DNA of 64,000 nucleotides from Leptospira semungkisensis (GCF_004770055.1 NZ_RQEP01000019.1:434001-498000), one strand, 5' to 3'; counted from the first letter of the stretch, positions 33,243 to 43,650 are shown. The notes: a model not told the origin generated them from the sequence alone. Translations and numbers: made by a program.

Positions 33243-33905
33243 TTACTTCGAGGACAATTCCAGTATATCTCGTACTTCTAATATTCTTTTATCGGTTCCT
33301 TTAGTGACCGAATAGATCATAGCGAGCCCAAGTTCTTTTAGAGTACTCACTTGATTAGGGAATATTTTTCTCAAAACCGGAAAGGCCCAGCTCATGTATT
33401 TGTAATAAGGAAGCGTGTTTTTCGCGCCTTCGGTTGGATGCAAATATCCAGGGCGGAAATTATAGACTCTTGCAAACGGTAATTTTTGCAGATCGTTTTC
33501 AACCTTTCCTTTCACCCTGGCCCACATTGTTCTTCCCTTCTCCGTGCTATCCGTATGAGCACCGGAGATATAACAAAAACTCATCTTAGGATTCTGTTTT
33601 GCCAGGACTTCTGCCACATGCAGAGTAAGAGTATGAGAAAGTCTGAAATATTCCTCTTCTTTCTTTCCCACAGAAGAAACTCCTAAACAGAAAAAGCATG
33701 CATCATAACCTTTCAGTTGATCAGCAATCGGAGTCACATCAAAGAAATTTGCGTGCATAATCTCTTTCACTTTGGGATGCTGATAGCCGGAAGGTTTACG
33801 ATTTAATAATAGAATACTTTCCACGTCCGGATGCTCGAGACATTCCAAAAGTACCCCTTCTCCTACCATACCGGTAGCACCTGTTATAATTACTTTTATT
33901 TTCAT
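33243..33905 (-). CDS. NAD(P)-binding epimerase-like protein (atypical SDR)
   Basis: 220-residue Rossmann-fold protein of the atypical SDR group (HTATIP2-like). The dinucleotide loop is ITGATGMVGEGVLLE at the N-terminus. The usual YxxxK is not evident; SYISGAHTDS stands where the active-site strand would be. AGGAGA precedes the ATG. The gene begins four bases after the lipoprotein hydrolase gene, so the two form an operon divergent from a TetR gene with shared operator candidates. Confidence 0.82.
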   Translation of the reverse strand: MKIKVIITGATGMVGEGVLLECLEHPDVESILLLNRKPSGYQHPKVKEIMHANFFDVTPIADQLKGYDACFFCLGVSSVGKKEEEYFRLSHTLTLHVAEVLAKQNPKMSFCYISGAHTDSTEKGRTMWARVKGKVENDLQKLPFARVYNFRPGYLHPTEGAKNTLPYYKYMSWAFPVLRKIFPNQVSTLKELGLAMIYSVTKGTDKRILEVRDILELSSK

Positions 33906-33909
33906 TGTA

Positions 33910-35085
33910 TTAATTCTCCTTAGGGTCGTCCAATTGTCCCGATACGATCGGATTCTCTTTCTCCGTTTTCCAAGGAAGTTTAGGCCACCAGATAGAATGT
34001 TTCTGATCTAGATCTGGCTCAGTACTTTCTCCCGGTTTAGGAGTGAGAACTATAACCTCTAGTTCCTTTGCCTTGGCCATTACTCTTTCGATCGGTTCCG
34101 TCCAAGAATGAGAGGCTAACGCAAACAATCCCCAATGAATAGGTAGGAACTTCTTTCCTTTCAATTGAGTATGAGCAATGACTGCTTGCTCCGGTCCTAT
34201 ATGCCAATCAGGCCAGGCTTGGTCATATTGTCCTGTCTCGATCATTGTTAGATCGAATGGTCCATATTTTTCTCCGATCTTCTTCATACCTGGGAAGAGA
34301 CCGGTATCTCCCGAAAAATACACCCGATGCTTCGGTCCAAGAAGAGCATAACTGGACCAAAGCTTCTCATCGTTGTCCAAAAGATATCTTCCGGAAGCAT
34401 GTCTTGCTGGAGTACTCACAATTTCCAGATCCTTGAGGCGAAAGCTTCCCCACCAATCCATCTCTATTATTTTATCCTTAGGCACTCCCCAATATTCCAA
34501 ATTGGCTCCCACTCCTAAAGGAACGATAAATTTAGTATTCCATGTTTTTATAATGGAGATGGTAGAATGATCCAGGTGATCATAGTGGTCATGCGAGATC
34601 AAGACCGCGTCGATTTCAGGAAGATGCTCCAATTCTATCAGAGGAGGAAACCATCTCTTAGGTCCAAGCCATCCAGCGGGAGAAGTTCTATCTCCCCAAA
34701 CCGGATCTGTTAGGATCCTCGTCCCATCTATTTCTATCAGATTGGTAGAATGACCAAGCCAAGTCACTCTCAGACCACTCTTCGGAAACTGAGAGAATCT
34801 TTCTTTCTCCACGGCAAGAACCGGCACAGGCTCGCTTGGATTTGTATGAGGACTCGGATTCAGAAGAGTCCATATCGCCTTCCAAGTATAATTTACAAGC
34901 GGTTGCGGATTTACGAATTGTCCATCTTTCCATTGGGGAGACAACTGCACCCTTTGTAACCTTTCTCCTTCCGCCTTATGGCCTATGCTTTCACAGGTAG
35001 AAAAGACTCCGAGGATCGCAATTACCGATAGCAAAAGAACATATCTATTCTTAAACATTTCGTGAGTAGTTCGTTTAGGTCTCAT
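33910..35085 (-). CDS. MBL-fold hydrolase lipoprotein (NAPE-PLD/UlaG-like)
   Basis: 391-residue metallo-beta-lactamase-fold hydrolase similar to N-acyl-phosphatidylethanolamine phospholipase D-like bacterial proteins. Motifs are TWLGHSTNLIEIDG, ILTDPVWGDR, zinc site SHDHYDHLDH, YFSGDTG and HWGLFALASH. The N-terminus is a lipoprotein signal, FKNRYVLLLSVIAILGVFSTC, with Cys ~30. AGGAA upstream supports the start at 35085; an internal Met at residue 10 would still leave the signal intact. It is probably periplasmic or outer-membrane anchored. The substrate (lipid or other) is unknown. First gene of the operon facing the TetR regulator. Confidence 0.85.
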   Translation of the reverse strand: MRPKRTTHEMFKNRYVLLLSVIAILGVFSTCESIGHKAEGERLQRVQLSPQWKDGQFVNPQPLVNYTWKAIWTLLNPSPHTNPSEPVPVLAVEKERFSQFPKSGLRVTWLGHSTNLIEIDGTRILTDPVWGDRTSPAGWLGPKRWFPPLIELEHLPEIDAVLISHDHYDHLDHSTISIIKTWNTKFIVPLGVGANLEYWGVPKDKIIEMDWWGSFRLKDLEIVSTPARHASGRYLLDNDEKLWSSYALLGPKHRVYFSGDTGLFPGMKKIGEKYGPFDLTMIETGQYDQAWPDWHIGPEQAVIAHTQLKGKKFLPIHWGLFALASHSWTEPIERVMAKAKELEVIVLTPKPGESTEPDLDQKHSIWWPKLPWKTEKENPIVSGQLDDPKEN

Positions 35086-35100
35086 TTTATTTCCTACATA

Positions 35101-35126
35101 TTGACAAATATCATCAAGATTGTCAA
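35101..35126. promoter_or_regulatory. Putative TetR operator 1
   Basis: Inverted repeat TTGACAA-N12-TTGTCAA in the divergent gap, 16 bases before the lipoprotein hydrolase start. It has exactly the same arms and spacing as operator 2. Confidence 0.65.
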
Positions 35127-35154
35127 TACCATAGACCCTCTAAAAATATAAAAG

Positions 35155-35180
35155 TTGACAATTTTATATTTTTTTGTCAA
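35155..35180. promoter_or_regulatory. Putative TetR operator 2
   Basis: Second TTGACAA-N12-TTGTCAA repeat, 54 bases (about five helical turns) from the first and ending nine bases before the TetR ATG. The TTGACA arm could also serve as a -35 element, which would make repressor binding block transcription. Confidence 0.65.
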
Positions 35181-35189
35181 ATTAATAGA

Positions 35190-35729
35190 ATGGCGAAGAT
35201 TTCCAAAACGCTCGTAGATGAGACAAGAAAGAAGGAAATACTGGACGCGGCGCTATATTGCTTTCTGCAATTCGGATATTCCAAGACCTCTATGGATGAT
35301 ATAGCCAAAAAGGCAGGTCTATCTAGACCCCTTCTCTATCTGAAGTTCAAGAATAAGGAGGATCTATTCGAGAGTATTTTCGACTATACTCTTGAAGATT
35401 GCTATATAGAGGCAGATAAGGTCTTAAAAAAGAAACTTCCTCCAAAAGAGAAACTATTTCATATCTGCGAATCTATCCTAATCGAGCCCTGGTCCAAGAT
35501 CGAAGGTCATCCTAGGACAGACGAATTTTATGAAGCTTGCTCTAAACTCTCTCCGGCGAGCATAGATAAATATGAGAGGCAGATCAAAAAGTACGCCCTT
35601 GCAGTTTTAGGCGATAAGGATACTGCCGAAACTTTCTATCTCAGTTTAGAGGGACTTTCCGCCGATCTTCCCAAACTCAATATCTTAAAAAAAAGAGTCC
35701 GCATCCTAGTGGATCGCTTCGTAAGTTAA
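35190..35729 (+). CDS. TetR/AcrR-family repressor
   Basis: 179-residue TetR-type regulator. The DNA-binding domain (~12-60) contains ILDAALYCFLQFGYSKTSMD and the recognition helix segment AKKAGLSRPLLYLKFKNKEDLF. The ligand domain is short and all-helical. Divergent from the hydrolase-epimerase operon with two matching operator candidates between, so it probably represses both itself and that operon. Effector unknown. Confidence 0.9.
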   Translation: MAKISKTLVDETRKKEILDAALYCFLQFGYSKTSMDDIAKKAGLSRPLLYLKFKNKEDLFESIFDYTLEDCYIEADKVLKKKLPPKEKLFHICESILIEPWSKIEGHPRTDEFYEACSKLSPASIDKYERQIKKYALAVLGDKDTAETFYLSLEGLSADLPKLNILKKRVRILVDRFVS

Positions 35730-35841
35730 GACCTTCTTAAGACATTTTGTCATATAATCCGCAACATTCATAATTTCCCTTCTCACATTTTATTCCAGAA
35801 GAAAGAAAAACCGTCCATCCCTACCAAAACATTATATTTTT

Positions 35842-35862
35842 CTGGTTTTTTTATTAAACCAG
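35842..35862. promoter_or_regulatory. Putative HxlR operator 1
   Basis: CTGGTTT-N7-AAACCAG, a perfect 21-base dyad 56 bases before the SDR start. A second copy with the same spacing follows. Confidence 0.55.
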
Positions 35863-35878
35863 TTAGTCAGACCTACAA

Positions 35879-35899
35879 ATGGTTTCATAATTAAACCAG
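35879..35899. promoter_or_regulatory. Putative HxlR operator 2
   Basis: ATGGTTT-N7-AAACCAG, the same dyad with one changed base, 37 bases downstream of operator 1 and 19 bases before the SDR start. The pair is best explained as binding sites for the HxlR protein encoded in the same operon. Confidence 0.55.
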
Positions 35900-35918
35900 A
35901 TTTTGTAGGAGAACCGAA

Positions 35919-36686
35919 ATGAGATTTAAGAATAAGAAAGTGTTGATCACCGGAGGAAACAGCGGAATAGGACTCGTTACCGCAAAACTGTTGGTCCAAG
36001 AAGGAGCCAAGGTAGCAATCACCGGAAGGGACCAAAAGACACTGGATTCTGCTCAGAAAGAATTGGGCGAGAATGCGATCGCAATCAAGGCAGACGTATT
36101 GAATTCCGAAGAAAGGAAAAATGCAATGCAACTCATCCAAGAAAAATTCGGAGAATTGGATGCAGTCTTTGCGAACGCAGGGATCATTAAACAGAGCCCT
36201 CTTGGAACCACTACCGAAGAAGATTTCAATCAGGTATTGCAAACGAATATTACTGGGGCATTCTTCACTGTGCAAGCGGCACTTCCCTTACTCAAGCAAG
36301 GCTCTTCTGTGATTCTAAATGGATCCGTTATGAGCGTACTCGGATTAGGAGGAAGCTCCGCTTATTCCGCAAGTAAAGCGGGAGTGAGAGCCATGACAAG
36401 AGTGCTTGCTTCTGAACTAGGACCGAAAGGCATCCGGGTCAACGCAGTCATTCCTGGCGCAACCAAAACACCCATCTGGGGAGAAGAAACCCCTGCGACC
36501 CAAGCAAGACTGCAGGCAATCTCTCGTTCTATTCCAATGGCGAGGATTGGAGAACCGGAAGAAATAGCAAAAGCTGTATTATTCTTGGCCTCCGATGACT
36601 CTTCTTATATGCAAGGGACCGAGATCGTAGTCGATGGAGGAGCTACAAGTTCTCCCGCAGGAGCGCCTATTTATCTTGGCAAATAA
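35919..36686 (+). CDS. SDR-family oxidoreductase
   Basis: 255-residue classical short-chain dehydrogenase. Cofactor loop LITGGNSGIG (residues ~7-16), NAG at ~87-89, catalytic Ser in LNGSVMS, and YSASK active site. The Pro-Gly motif after strand 6 reads VIPGATKTP. An Arg at the end of strand 2 (ITGRD) suggests NADP(H) preference. AGGAGAACC lies upstream. It is followed after 36 bases by an HxlR gene in the same direction, an arrangement typical for stress- or quinone-responsive reductases. Substrate not known. Confidence 0.9.
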   Translation: MRFKNKKVLITGGNSGIGLVTAKLLVQEGAKVAITGRDQKTLDSAQKELGENAIAIKADVLNSEERKNAMQLIQEKFGELDAVFANAGIIKQSPLGTTTEEDFNQVLQTNITGAFFTVQAALPLLKQGSSVILNGSVMSVLGLGGSSAYSASKAGVRAMTRVLASELGPKGIRVNAVIPGATKTPIWGEETPATQARLQAISRSIPMARIGEPEEIAKAVLFLASDDSSYMQGTEIVVDGGATSSPAGAPIYLGK

Positions 36687-36722
36687 AAGGATTTCGTAAA
36701 CTATAATGAATGAGGAGGGGCC

Positions 36723-37196
36723 ATGAAACGGAAAAGTCTCGAAAAAGAAGCTTGCCCTATCGCCAGATCACTAGGCGAGATCGGAGAATGGTGGTCTCTT
36801 CTCATTATACGTGATGCGTTCTTAGGCAAGAATAGATTTGGAGAATTCGAAAAAAGCCTTGGTTTAGCTAAGAATATATTAAGTACCAGGTTGCAAAGTC
36901 TTGTAAACCATGGAATCTTAGAGATCTCACCTGCCTCCGACGGTAGCGCATACCAAGAATATAATCTCACAGAAAAAGGCAAAAGAATATTCCCAGTGCT
37001 TGTTGCATTACGCCAATGGGGAGAAGCCTGCCTATTCGATGATTCCGGTGCAGGCCAAATATTGGTGGATAAAAAGTTCGGAAAGAAGGTCAAGCCGATA
37101 GAAATCAGATCTCAAGACGGAAGGCTTCTCAAAGCAGACGATGTTCGAATAGAATTCATTTCTCCAAAACCCAAAAAGAATTCTCGCAAGAAATAA
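36723..37196 (+). CDS. HxlR-family transcriptional regulator
   Basis: 157-residue winged-helix regulator. The HxlR signature reads EACPIARSLGEIGEWWSLLI near residues 9-28, with the conserved Cys that acts as a redox or electrophile sensor in YodB/HypR-type members. The recognition region is NILSTRLQSLVNHGIL. The last ~50 residues are an extra basic tail beyond the ~110-residue core. GAGGAGGGG precedes the ATG. Two dyads upstream of the SDR gene suggest autoregulation of the operon. Confidence 0.9.
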   Translation: MKRKSLEKEACPIARSLGEIGEWWSLLIIRDAFLGKNRFGEFEKSLGLAKNILSTRLQSLVNHGILEISPASDGSAYQEYNLTEKGKRIFPVLVALRQWGEACLFDDSGAGQILVDKKFGKKVKPIEIRSQDGRLLKADDVRIEFISPKPKKNSRKK

Positions 37197-37448
37197 CCTT
37201 ACTTATCTCTCAAATTCCCAAAATACATTCAATAATCTTTATATATTCGTTTTATTTAGAGTGGGCTCTAAGCGGCGCATTCGATCGTCTTCACATTTAT
37301 TAGACATTCTCAGTTAGATTTTTGATCGCTTCCAAGATTTGTTTTTATCTGGAAATTAATTAACAATAGTTAAGAAGCAAGGAAGGCGTCTGCCTGTCGG
37401 ATAATCATAGAATGTGAGTTATGATCTTCCATGAAAGAGGACGAGGAC

Positions 37449-39413
37449 ATGCAAGACTGCAAAATAGATCCGAGCGATTTAGATCATCTTCCCTTATTTA
37501 GTGAAACGGATGCAAACAGTAAGATAAATTGGAACGACTGGTTTTGTCAGGTGTCTCATTTTAAGAATATCATTCAGCATTCTTCCGACGGATTTGCGAT
37601 CATCTCTCTGGAGGGAAAGTTTATCAGCGCAAACCCTGGACTAGGTAAAATACTCGGATATACAGAGAAAGAGTTCCTCGAACTTAACTACCAGTCCCTC
37701 ACTCATCCGAGCGATCTAGGATCCGATATGGATTCTATCCAAGCACTTCTCTCAGGCGATGGTTCCGCATTTCGTAGAGAGAAAAGATATAAACATAAAA
37801 GCGGACAATTCATTTGGATCCAATTAGACCTAACGTTGATTCGGGACGAGGAAGGCTTTCCACAATATTTTGCGGCACAATTACAAGAGATCTCAGAGAG
37901 AAAACGCTCCGAAAAAGCATTAAAAGAAAGCGAGGAAAAGTTTCGCCAATTGTCTGAAACCATAGATGAAGCATTTTGGATGAAAGACGCTGAAACCCAG
38001 AAATTACTATACGTTAGCCCTGCTTACGAAAGGATTTGGGGGAGATCCATAGATAGCCTTTTTGAAAATCCGGATTCTTGGTTAAACTCAGTTCATCCGG
38101 ATGATCTTCATCTCGCGCTGCAAAGCATTCCCAAGCAAAAAGAAGATGGGAATAAGAATGAAAAGTTCCGCATCCGACTGCCGGATGGAACTGAAAGATG
38201 GATAAGACTTAGAACATTTCCGGTCTTCGGCTCGGACGGTCGTTTCGAAAGGATCCTGGGAGTCGCAAGAGATGTGACCCAACATCACGAATTAGAAAGA
38301 CAACTCGCTCATTCCCAAAGAATGGAATCCATTGGGTCTTTGGCCGGTGGAGTTGCTCATGACTTCAATAATCTCCTCACTGTGATATTAGGATTCTCTA
38401 CTCTACTAGAGAAAAATCGAAATAATCCGGAAAAGATTCTGCAATCGGTAGAAGTGATCCGTAAGACCGCAGAAAGAGGAACTGCCTTGGTGCGTCAACT
38501 TTTGACACTCGCAAGAAAGGTAGAGTCCTATTTCCAACCGATCTTCCTGAATGATCTTATCTCGGAAGCATTGAATATAGCCAGGTCTACTTTTCCGAAA
38601 ACCATTTCTATCCAGTCGGATATCTCTACCGATGGAATCAAGATCAACGCGGACTACACTCAAATACATCAGATTTTCTTAAATTTGATCTTAAACGCAA
38701 AGGATGCTATGCCCGCCGGAGGAAATCTATCCGTAACTCTAAGGACAGCGGATGACCCTCTCTCGGACAAGAAATGCAAATGTGCAGTGATAGAAGTAAA
38801 GGACAACGGAATCGGAATGGATGAGGAAACGAAACGTAAGATCTTCGATCCGTTCTTCACTACCAAGGAACCCGGAAAAGGAACGGGATTGGGTCTTGCC
38901 TTGGTCTATGGAATTTTAGAAAATCATAAAGGAAGGATCACAGTAGAAAGCTCAATCGGACAAGGAACAAAATTCACCGTTTATATTCCCCTTCTTTCGG
39001 AAAAGAAAAAGGAAAATACATCCCAAGAATCCCAAACTAAGGAAGAGAAGAAGGATAAACGGACTGTTCTATTGATCGAGGACGAAGAAATGATCCGGAT
39101 TCCTCTTGCCAACTATCTCTCTGAATTCGGGCATCATCTTTACACTGCCCAAGACGGAGAAGAAGCAATCAATGTCTATAATCAAAATCGTGAGAGAATA
39201 GATGTAGTGATCTGCGACCTAAATCTTCCGAAAGGGAACGGTTTAGAGATCTTAAAGAAGATCAGGGCCACAGATCCGGAAATTCCACTCTTTCTCGCAA
39301 GCGGATATATAGATCCTAAGATCAAAGCGGATTTGGAAGGAATAGGATTCAAATGTATCATACAAAAACCGTATCATTTCGAATCGATTCTCAAGAAAAT
39401 TCAAAATATTTAA
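37449..39413 (+). CDS. PAS hybrid histidine kinase with C-terminal receiver
   Basis: About 654 residues. The ATG at 37449 is favoured because AGAGG lies eight bases upstream; an ATG at 37431 would add six residues. Two PAS/PAC domains ([16 protein letters not shown], with SLTHPSDL; and [18 protein letters not shown]) precede a HisKA H-box [18 protein letters not shown] with His304. The ATPase has [18 protein letters not shown] and [11 protein letters not shown]-terminal receiver (~535-654) has LLIEDEEM and [11 protein letters not shown]. The protein is soluble. The next kinase starts 18 bases downstream and may be co-transcribed. Confidence 0.92.
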   Translation: MQDCKIDPSDLDHLPLFSETDANSKINWNDWFCQVSHFKNIIQHSSDGFAIISLEGKFISANPGLGKILGYTEKEFLELNYQSLTHPSDLGSDMDSIQALLSGDGSAFRREKRYKHKSGQFIWIQLDLTLIRDEEGFPQYFAAQLQEISERKRSEKALKESEEKFRQLSETIDEAFWMKDAETQKLLYVSPAYERIWGRSIDSLFENPDSWLNSVHPDDLHLALQSIPKQKEDGNKNEKFRIRLPDGTERWIRLRTFPVFGSDGRFERILGVARDVTQHHELERQLAHSQRMESIGSLAGGVAHDFNNLLTVILGFSTLLEKNRNNPEKILQSVEVIRKTAERGTALVRQLLTLARKVESYFQPIFLNDLISEALNIARSTFPKTISIQSDISTDGIKINADYTQIHQIFLNLILNAKDAMPAGGNLSVTLRTADDPLSDKKCKCAVIEVKDNGIGMDEETKRKIFDPFFTTKEPGKGTGLGLALVYGILENHKGRITVESSIGQGTKFTVYIPLLSEKKKENTSQESQTKEEKKDKRTVLLIEDEEMIRIPLANYLSEFGHHLYTAQDGEEAINVYNQNRERIDVVICDLNLPKGNGLEILKKIRATDPEIPLFLASGYIDPKIKADLEGIGFKCIIQKPYHFESILKKIQNI

Positions 39414-39431
39414 TATATTTCGGTGATAAAA

Positions 39432-40928
39432 ATGATAGCAGAAACCGAGAACGATCAGGAATACTCCGACAATAGAGAACTTGCAAGCCTAAGTTTAGAA
39501 GTAGCAAATAAAACCCCAGCAATGCTCGCCTATTGGGATAAAAACCAAATATGCAAGTTTGCTAATGAGGCCTATTATTATTGGTTCGGAAAATCAGGCC
39601 AGGACATGATCGGAATCAGCATGAAGGAGCTATTAGGTCCGATATATCCATTAAATTTACCTTATATAGAAGGCGTATTAGCAGGCGAAAGACAGGTTTT
39701 TGAAAGAGAGATCCCTCTCCCTTCAGGAGAGATAGTTCATACATTAGTTACCTATATTCCCGACTTTGTGCAAGGAGAGGTGAATGGTTTCTTTGTGCAT
39801 TCTGCGGACGTAAGCCCTGTAAAGAAACTGGAGTTAGACCTAAAAAGATCCGAATCCAAGTTTAAAAGTCTTCTAGAAGGAACTCCTCACGCTGTTTTAG
39901 TGGCGAATTGGTTAGGCGAAATCCTGTTGGTAAATAACGAGACCGCAAGACAGTTCCATTATACAAAAGAAGAATTGATCGGAATGAAATTATCCTCTCT
40001 CATTCCTGAATTTCATAAGCTTGTATTCTTCCAGCAGAGAAATTGCAATTTAAGTCCGGAGCAGAAGGCAAACTTGATCGAGAATGTAGTAAAGCCAGTC
40101 GGGATCCGGTCCGATGGTTCCAAATTCCCGATTGAAGCGACTCTTAGCGATGTCTCCGAATTCGAAGAAGGCGCAGTGTATCTTTTAGTCAAAGACATCA
40201 CTTGGAAGAAAGAAAAGGACGAAGAACTGAGAAGATCCTTAGATGTAATCTCAGAACAGAACGATCGACTCTCTAATTTTACCCATATTGTTTCCCACAA
40301 TCTTAGGACGCATTCGGGAAATATAGAATCCGTACTTGGTTTTCTGGAAGAGGCAGAAAGCCAAGAAGAGAAGGAAGAACTGATCCAATATCTTAAAAAG
40401 TCCTCCCAGGGTTTAAGTGAAACAATTGATCATTTGAATACAGTAGTTTCTATTCGCACAAATCCGAATATTCAAAAAGTGAGAATAGATCTGAACTCAG
40501 CAGTTGCAAAGACAATACAGATCCTGAGAAGAGAAATCGAATCCTCCGAAGCGGAAATATCCGTAAGCATTCCTCAAGGATTAGAAATTTCTCATGTTCC
40601 TGCGTATATGGACAGTATCCTTCTGAACTTGATATCCAATGCCATTAAGTACAGGGACGATATCAGAAAACCGAATATTAAAATTAGAGCATACGAGGTT
40701 GGATCGGAGATCATCCTAAGGGTTAAGGACAACGGCAAGGGAATCGATCTCAAGAAGCATGGTAGCAAGCTATTCGGAATGTACAAGACCTTTCATGGGA
40801 ACAAAGATGCTCATGGAGTCGGGTTATTCATTACGAGAAACCAAATCGAAAGCTTGGGTGGCAAGATAGAAGTGGAAAGCAAAGAAGGAGTCGGGACCAG
40901 ATTTACTGTCCGATTTTTAGCCGACTAG
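39432..40928 (+). CDS. PAS sensor histidine kinase
   Basis: About 498 residues from ATG 39432; a GTG at 39423 is an alternative. A PAS-like region (~25-135, with YYYWFGKSGQDMIG) and a second PAS (~140-265, PHAVLVANWLGEILLVN) lead to an H-box HIVSHNLRTHSGN with His289. The ATPase has LLNLISNAIKYR, DNGKGIDL and GVGLFI. The transmitter closely matches that of the kinase at 2502, including the KLFG-x2-KTFH stretch before the G2 box. It follows the hybrid kinase, which carries a receiver that might be its phosphoryl partner; this is inference. Its 3' end overlaps a convergent gene by four bases. Confidence 0.9.
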   Translation: MIAETENDQEYSDNRELASLSLEVANKTPAMLAYWDKNQICKFANEAYYYWFGKSGQDMIGISMKELLGPIYPLNLPYIEGVLAGERQVFEREIPLPSGEIVHTLVTYIPDFVQGEVNGFFVHSADVSPVKKLELDLKRSESKFKSLLEGTPHAVLVANWLGEILLVNNETARQFHYTKEELIGMKLSSLIPEFHKLVFFQQRNCNLSPEQKANLIENVVKPVGIRSDGSKFPIEATLSDVSEFEEGAVYLLVKDITWKKEKDEELRRSLDVISEQNDRLSNFTHIVSHNLRTHSGNIESVLGFLEEAESQEEKEELIQYLKKSSQGLSETIDHLNTVVSIRTNPNIQKVRIDLNSAVAKTIQILRREIESSEAEISVSIPQGLEISHVPAYMDSILLNLISNAIKYRDDIRKPNIKIRAYEVGSEIILRVKDNGKGIDLKKHGSKLFGMYKTFHGNKDAHGVGLFITRNQIESLGGKIEVESKEGVGTRFTVRFLAD

Positions 40929-41524
40929 GACTTCTTTCGATTCTCTTCTTTCCAAACTCTATTTCGAATCCTACTTAAGGATACAGGAGTGATCCCCAGA
41001 TAAGATGCAATATAATGCTGAGGGATCCTTGTCACAATGTCCGGCTGCTGTTTGATCAGGTTCAAATATCTCTCTTCTGGACTATCCCTGATCCTAGAAA
41101 GAAATAGACCTAGATAGGTCTCGAATCTTTCCAGAGTGAATTCCAAGACCATCTCCCTTACCCCTTCATTCTCCTTATAGATAGTCGCAGCATCCTCTTC
41201 GGTAATATAATATATCTCGGAAGGTTCTATACTCTCCAGCCCAAAACGACTTTCTTTATGAGTTCCTCTGTAACTATGAATAGAGGCCACAGCACGATTC
41301 CTAAAAAGGAATGCGATCGTTATATCTCTTCCATTATCATCAAACTTTATGCGAAGACATCCATTCTTGACTATATAGATGGTCTTCGCAAGATCCCCTT
41401 CCTTAAATAGAACAGTCTTTGCGGGGATCTTTCTTTCCTTCAACATATGCTTATATCGATCCCAATTTTTTTCCAAATTAGGGACTCTCTTCTTGATTTG
41501 TTCGATCAAAGGAAGGTCGTGCAT
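40925..41524 (-). CDS. Crp/Fnr-family regulator (cNMP-binding domain)
   Basis: 199-residue protein with a cyclic-nucleotide-binding fold (~25-130; FKEGDLAKTIYIVKNGCLRI) and a short C-terminal HTH (PQHYIASYLGITPVSLSRIRNRV). This is the common CRP-like form of ~190 residues that usually lacks verified cAMP binding. Convergent with the PAS kinase, with overlapping stop codons. Confidence 0.87.
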   Translation of the reverse strand: MHDLPLIEQIKKRVPNLEKNWDRYKHMLKERKIPAKTVLFKEGDLAKTIYIVKNGCLRIKFDDNGRDITIAFLFRNRAVASIHSYRGTHKESRFGLESIEPSEIYYITEEDAATIYKENEGVREMVLEFTLERFETYLGLFLSRIRDSPEERYLNLIKQQPDIVTRIPQHYIASYLGITPVSLSRIRNRVWKEENRKKS

Positions 41525-41601
41525 AAAACCGGGCTTATCCTAAACATAGGACGAAAAAGGCAAGATATGTTTTCTTGCCCGATTTGATTTGCTATTGTTT
41601 T

Positions 41602-41640
41602 TAAGAAAAAGAAATGCCCGGAACCTTTTTCTTCCGGGCA
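41602..41640 (-). terminator. Rho-independent terminator of the chemotaxis receptor gene
   Basis: Stem TGCCCGGAA (41615-41623) with TTCCGGGCA (41632-41640), loop of eight bases. On the minus strand it is followed by TTTCTTTTTCTTAAAA. Confidence 0.8.
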
Positions 41641-41646
41641 AATCAG

Positions 41647-43650
41647 TTAGAGTTTAAATTGAGTAGTGATATTTTTGAGAAGCTCAGCGTTTGCGGACAA
41701 ATTGACCGAGGTTGCAGAAACTTCTTCCGAACTAGACGCAGTGCTTAAGGCTTCCTCATTCAATTTAAAAATCACGTTCGTTATCTCGTGAACCGCTCTC
41801 TTCTGTTCTTCAATGGCTAATTTTACCGCTTCGGCTTCGGCTCCAATCTTGTCTGATTGGTGATCTACTTCCGAATTTAGTCCTTCGTTATGCGAAGTGA
41901 TTGCGAAAAGCCCTTGCATGGTCTTAGCTACTTCGTCCACATTGAGGATAATATTCCTAATCCTCTCCACTGAAATTTGAACTCCATTCACTCCCTTATC
42001 CAGTTCCGATTTATTCTGCCCGATCATTGTAGAAATGGATTTGATGGAGGAAGCAGTCTTCTCCGACAACTTTGAAATCTCATCTGCGACTACCGCAAAT
42101 CCTTTTCCCGCGCCTCCTGCTCTTGCAGCCTCTATAGATGCGTTTAAAGAAAGAAGCTGTGTCTGGTCCGAGATCTCATTGATGATCTTAATGATATCCG
42201 ACATCTGATCGGATGACTTTTGGATATTTCCGAGTAGATCACTCATAGAGCTTAAAGATTCTTCTCCCTTCTTTGCCTCATCAGAAATGGAGCTCGTTTT
42301 TTTAACTGCTGTTTGGATCTCGGAACCGATCTCACGGATCCCTTTAGACAGATCCTTGATCTTAAAATGGAATTCTTTTATATTCCGGAATTGGTCCTTG
42401 ATCTTCTCAGAGATGTTCTCTATCCCTGCGCTCATCTCTTCTGTAGTTGCAGACATTTGTTCGGAAGAAGCAGCAGTAGATTGTGCAATCGTCGCAAACG
42501 ATTGAGAAGAAGAACTCAACTGATTTGCAGAAGCAGCAAGATCGGTGGAGATACTTTGCACATTCACAAGTGAATTGCCCAGGCTCTTGATAAAATAATT
42601 GATATCCGAGCTCATGGTTCCGATCTCATCCCTATATTCCGATTTTATGTTTTTCGTAAGATCGCCCTGAGACATCTCTTTGAAGATCCGGCTCACCGAC
42701 TCCAGAGGACCCAATCTTTTGTTCAATAACTTGTATAACAAAATTCCGGAAGCTGTCGCGATCAAAAAAGTAACGAGCAAAATGCCGAAGATCAATCCAT
42801 TCAGAGATTCAGAAATCTCTCCAAAAGGCTGGATAGCCGCCACACTCAATTTCCATTTATCGAGTCTCTTCAAAGTGGCAAATCTATCTTCTCCTTGAAA
42901 ATGGAATTTCATAATCTCTCCTTCATTCATTGATAGAAGAGCAGGTCCGAAACTCTGCTGTGCAATATTTATCTTCAATATGAGTTCCTTCTTCTTATGA
43001 GCGATGATGTTTCCATCCTGTTCAACCACAGAGACATAGCCTTCTTTCCCTAATTGAGCATTCGTGATCAATTGCTTAGAAATCTCCTGTAAAGAAAGAG
43101 CAACGCATAAGACTCCGATCAATTTTCCTCCTTCCCGAACCGCTGTAGACAATACTACGACAGTATTTCCGGTGATAGGAGAGATCTTGGCCTTACTGAT
43201 CGCCACATCCGTTTGTTTGGAAGCCTCCAAGAATCGAAGCAGATCCTCTTTCTCTTCCTGCTTTCTTCCGTATCCCAAGGTCTTTCCTTCCAAAGAATCA
43301 GAAACTACCAGAGGAGAAGATTCATTAGGATAAACGAATATATTCTCGTAGACTTTATATCGATCGAATATGTCCTTATAGAATTTACTTGCGATTGGTT
43401 TACCGCTTCGAATGGATTCGATCGTTCTAGAGTCCGAAGCAATTGTTTCCGCCATCCTTGCATGGCCAGCGAGAAAATTGTCTATATCCGCGGATACGAT
43501 TCGGACAACGGTCCTCATCTGATCCTGATAATGTTCTTTGATCTGCCTACTTCCCAAATAATAGGCAGTCCCGGAAATAAGGACAGAAAGCACGAGGAGT
43601 ATTCCCAAACTCCAACCGATCAATATGAATTTCAGACTCGTTCTTTGCAT
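41647..43650 (-). CDS. Methyl-accepting chemotaxis protein with dCache sensor
   Basis: 667-residue transmembrane chemoreceptor. Helix 1 (~10-32) and helix 2 (~285-307) bracket a periplasmic double-Cache domain (~35-280; [18 protein letters not shown]). A HAMP region follows and then the methyl-accepting signalling coiled coil. The kinase-contact hairpin tip reads [19 protein letters not shown], with [17 protein letters not shown]. No CheR-binding pentapeptide is visible at the C-terminus. It probably senses small organic ligands and controls flagellar rotation through CheA/CheW. Confidence 0.93.
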   Translation of the reverse strand: MQRTSLKFILIGWSLGILLVLSVLISGTAYYLGSRQIKEHYQDQMRTVVRIVSADIDNFLAGHARMAETIASDSRTIESIRSGKPIASKFYKDIFDRYKVYENIFVYPNESSPLVVSDSLEGKTLGYGRKQEEKEDLLRFLEASKQTDVAISKAKISPITGNTVVVLSTAVREGGKLIGVLCVALSLQEISKQLITNAQLGKEGYVSVVEQDGNIIAHKKKELILKINIAQQSFGPALLSMNEGEIMKFHFQGEDRFATLKRLDKWKLSVAAIQPFGEISESLNGLIFGILLVTFLIATASGILLYKLLNKRLGPLESVSRIFKEMSQGDLTKNIKSEYRDEIGTMSSDINYFIKSLGNSLVNVQSISTDLAASANQLSSSSQSFATIAQSTAASSEQMSATTEEMSAGIENISEKIKDQFRNIKEFHFKIKDLSKGIREIGSEIQTAVKKTSSISDEAKKGEESLSSMSDLLGNIQKSSDQMSDIIKIINEISDQTQLLSLNASIEAARAGGAGKGFAVVADEISKLSEKTASSIKSISTMIGQNKSELDKGVNGVQISVERIRNIILNVDEVAKTMQGLFAITSHNEGLNSEVDHQSDKIGAEAEAVKLAIEEQKRAVHEITNVIFKLNEEALSTASSSEEVSATSVNLSANAELLKNITTQFKL

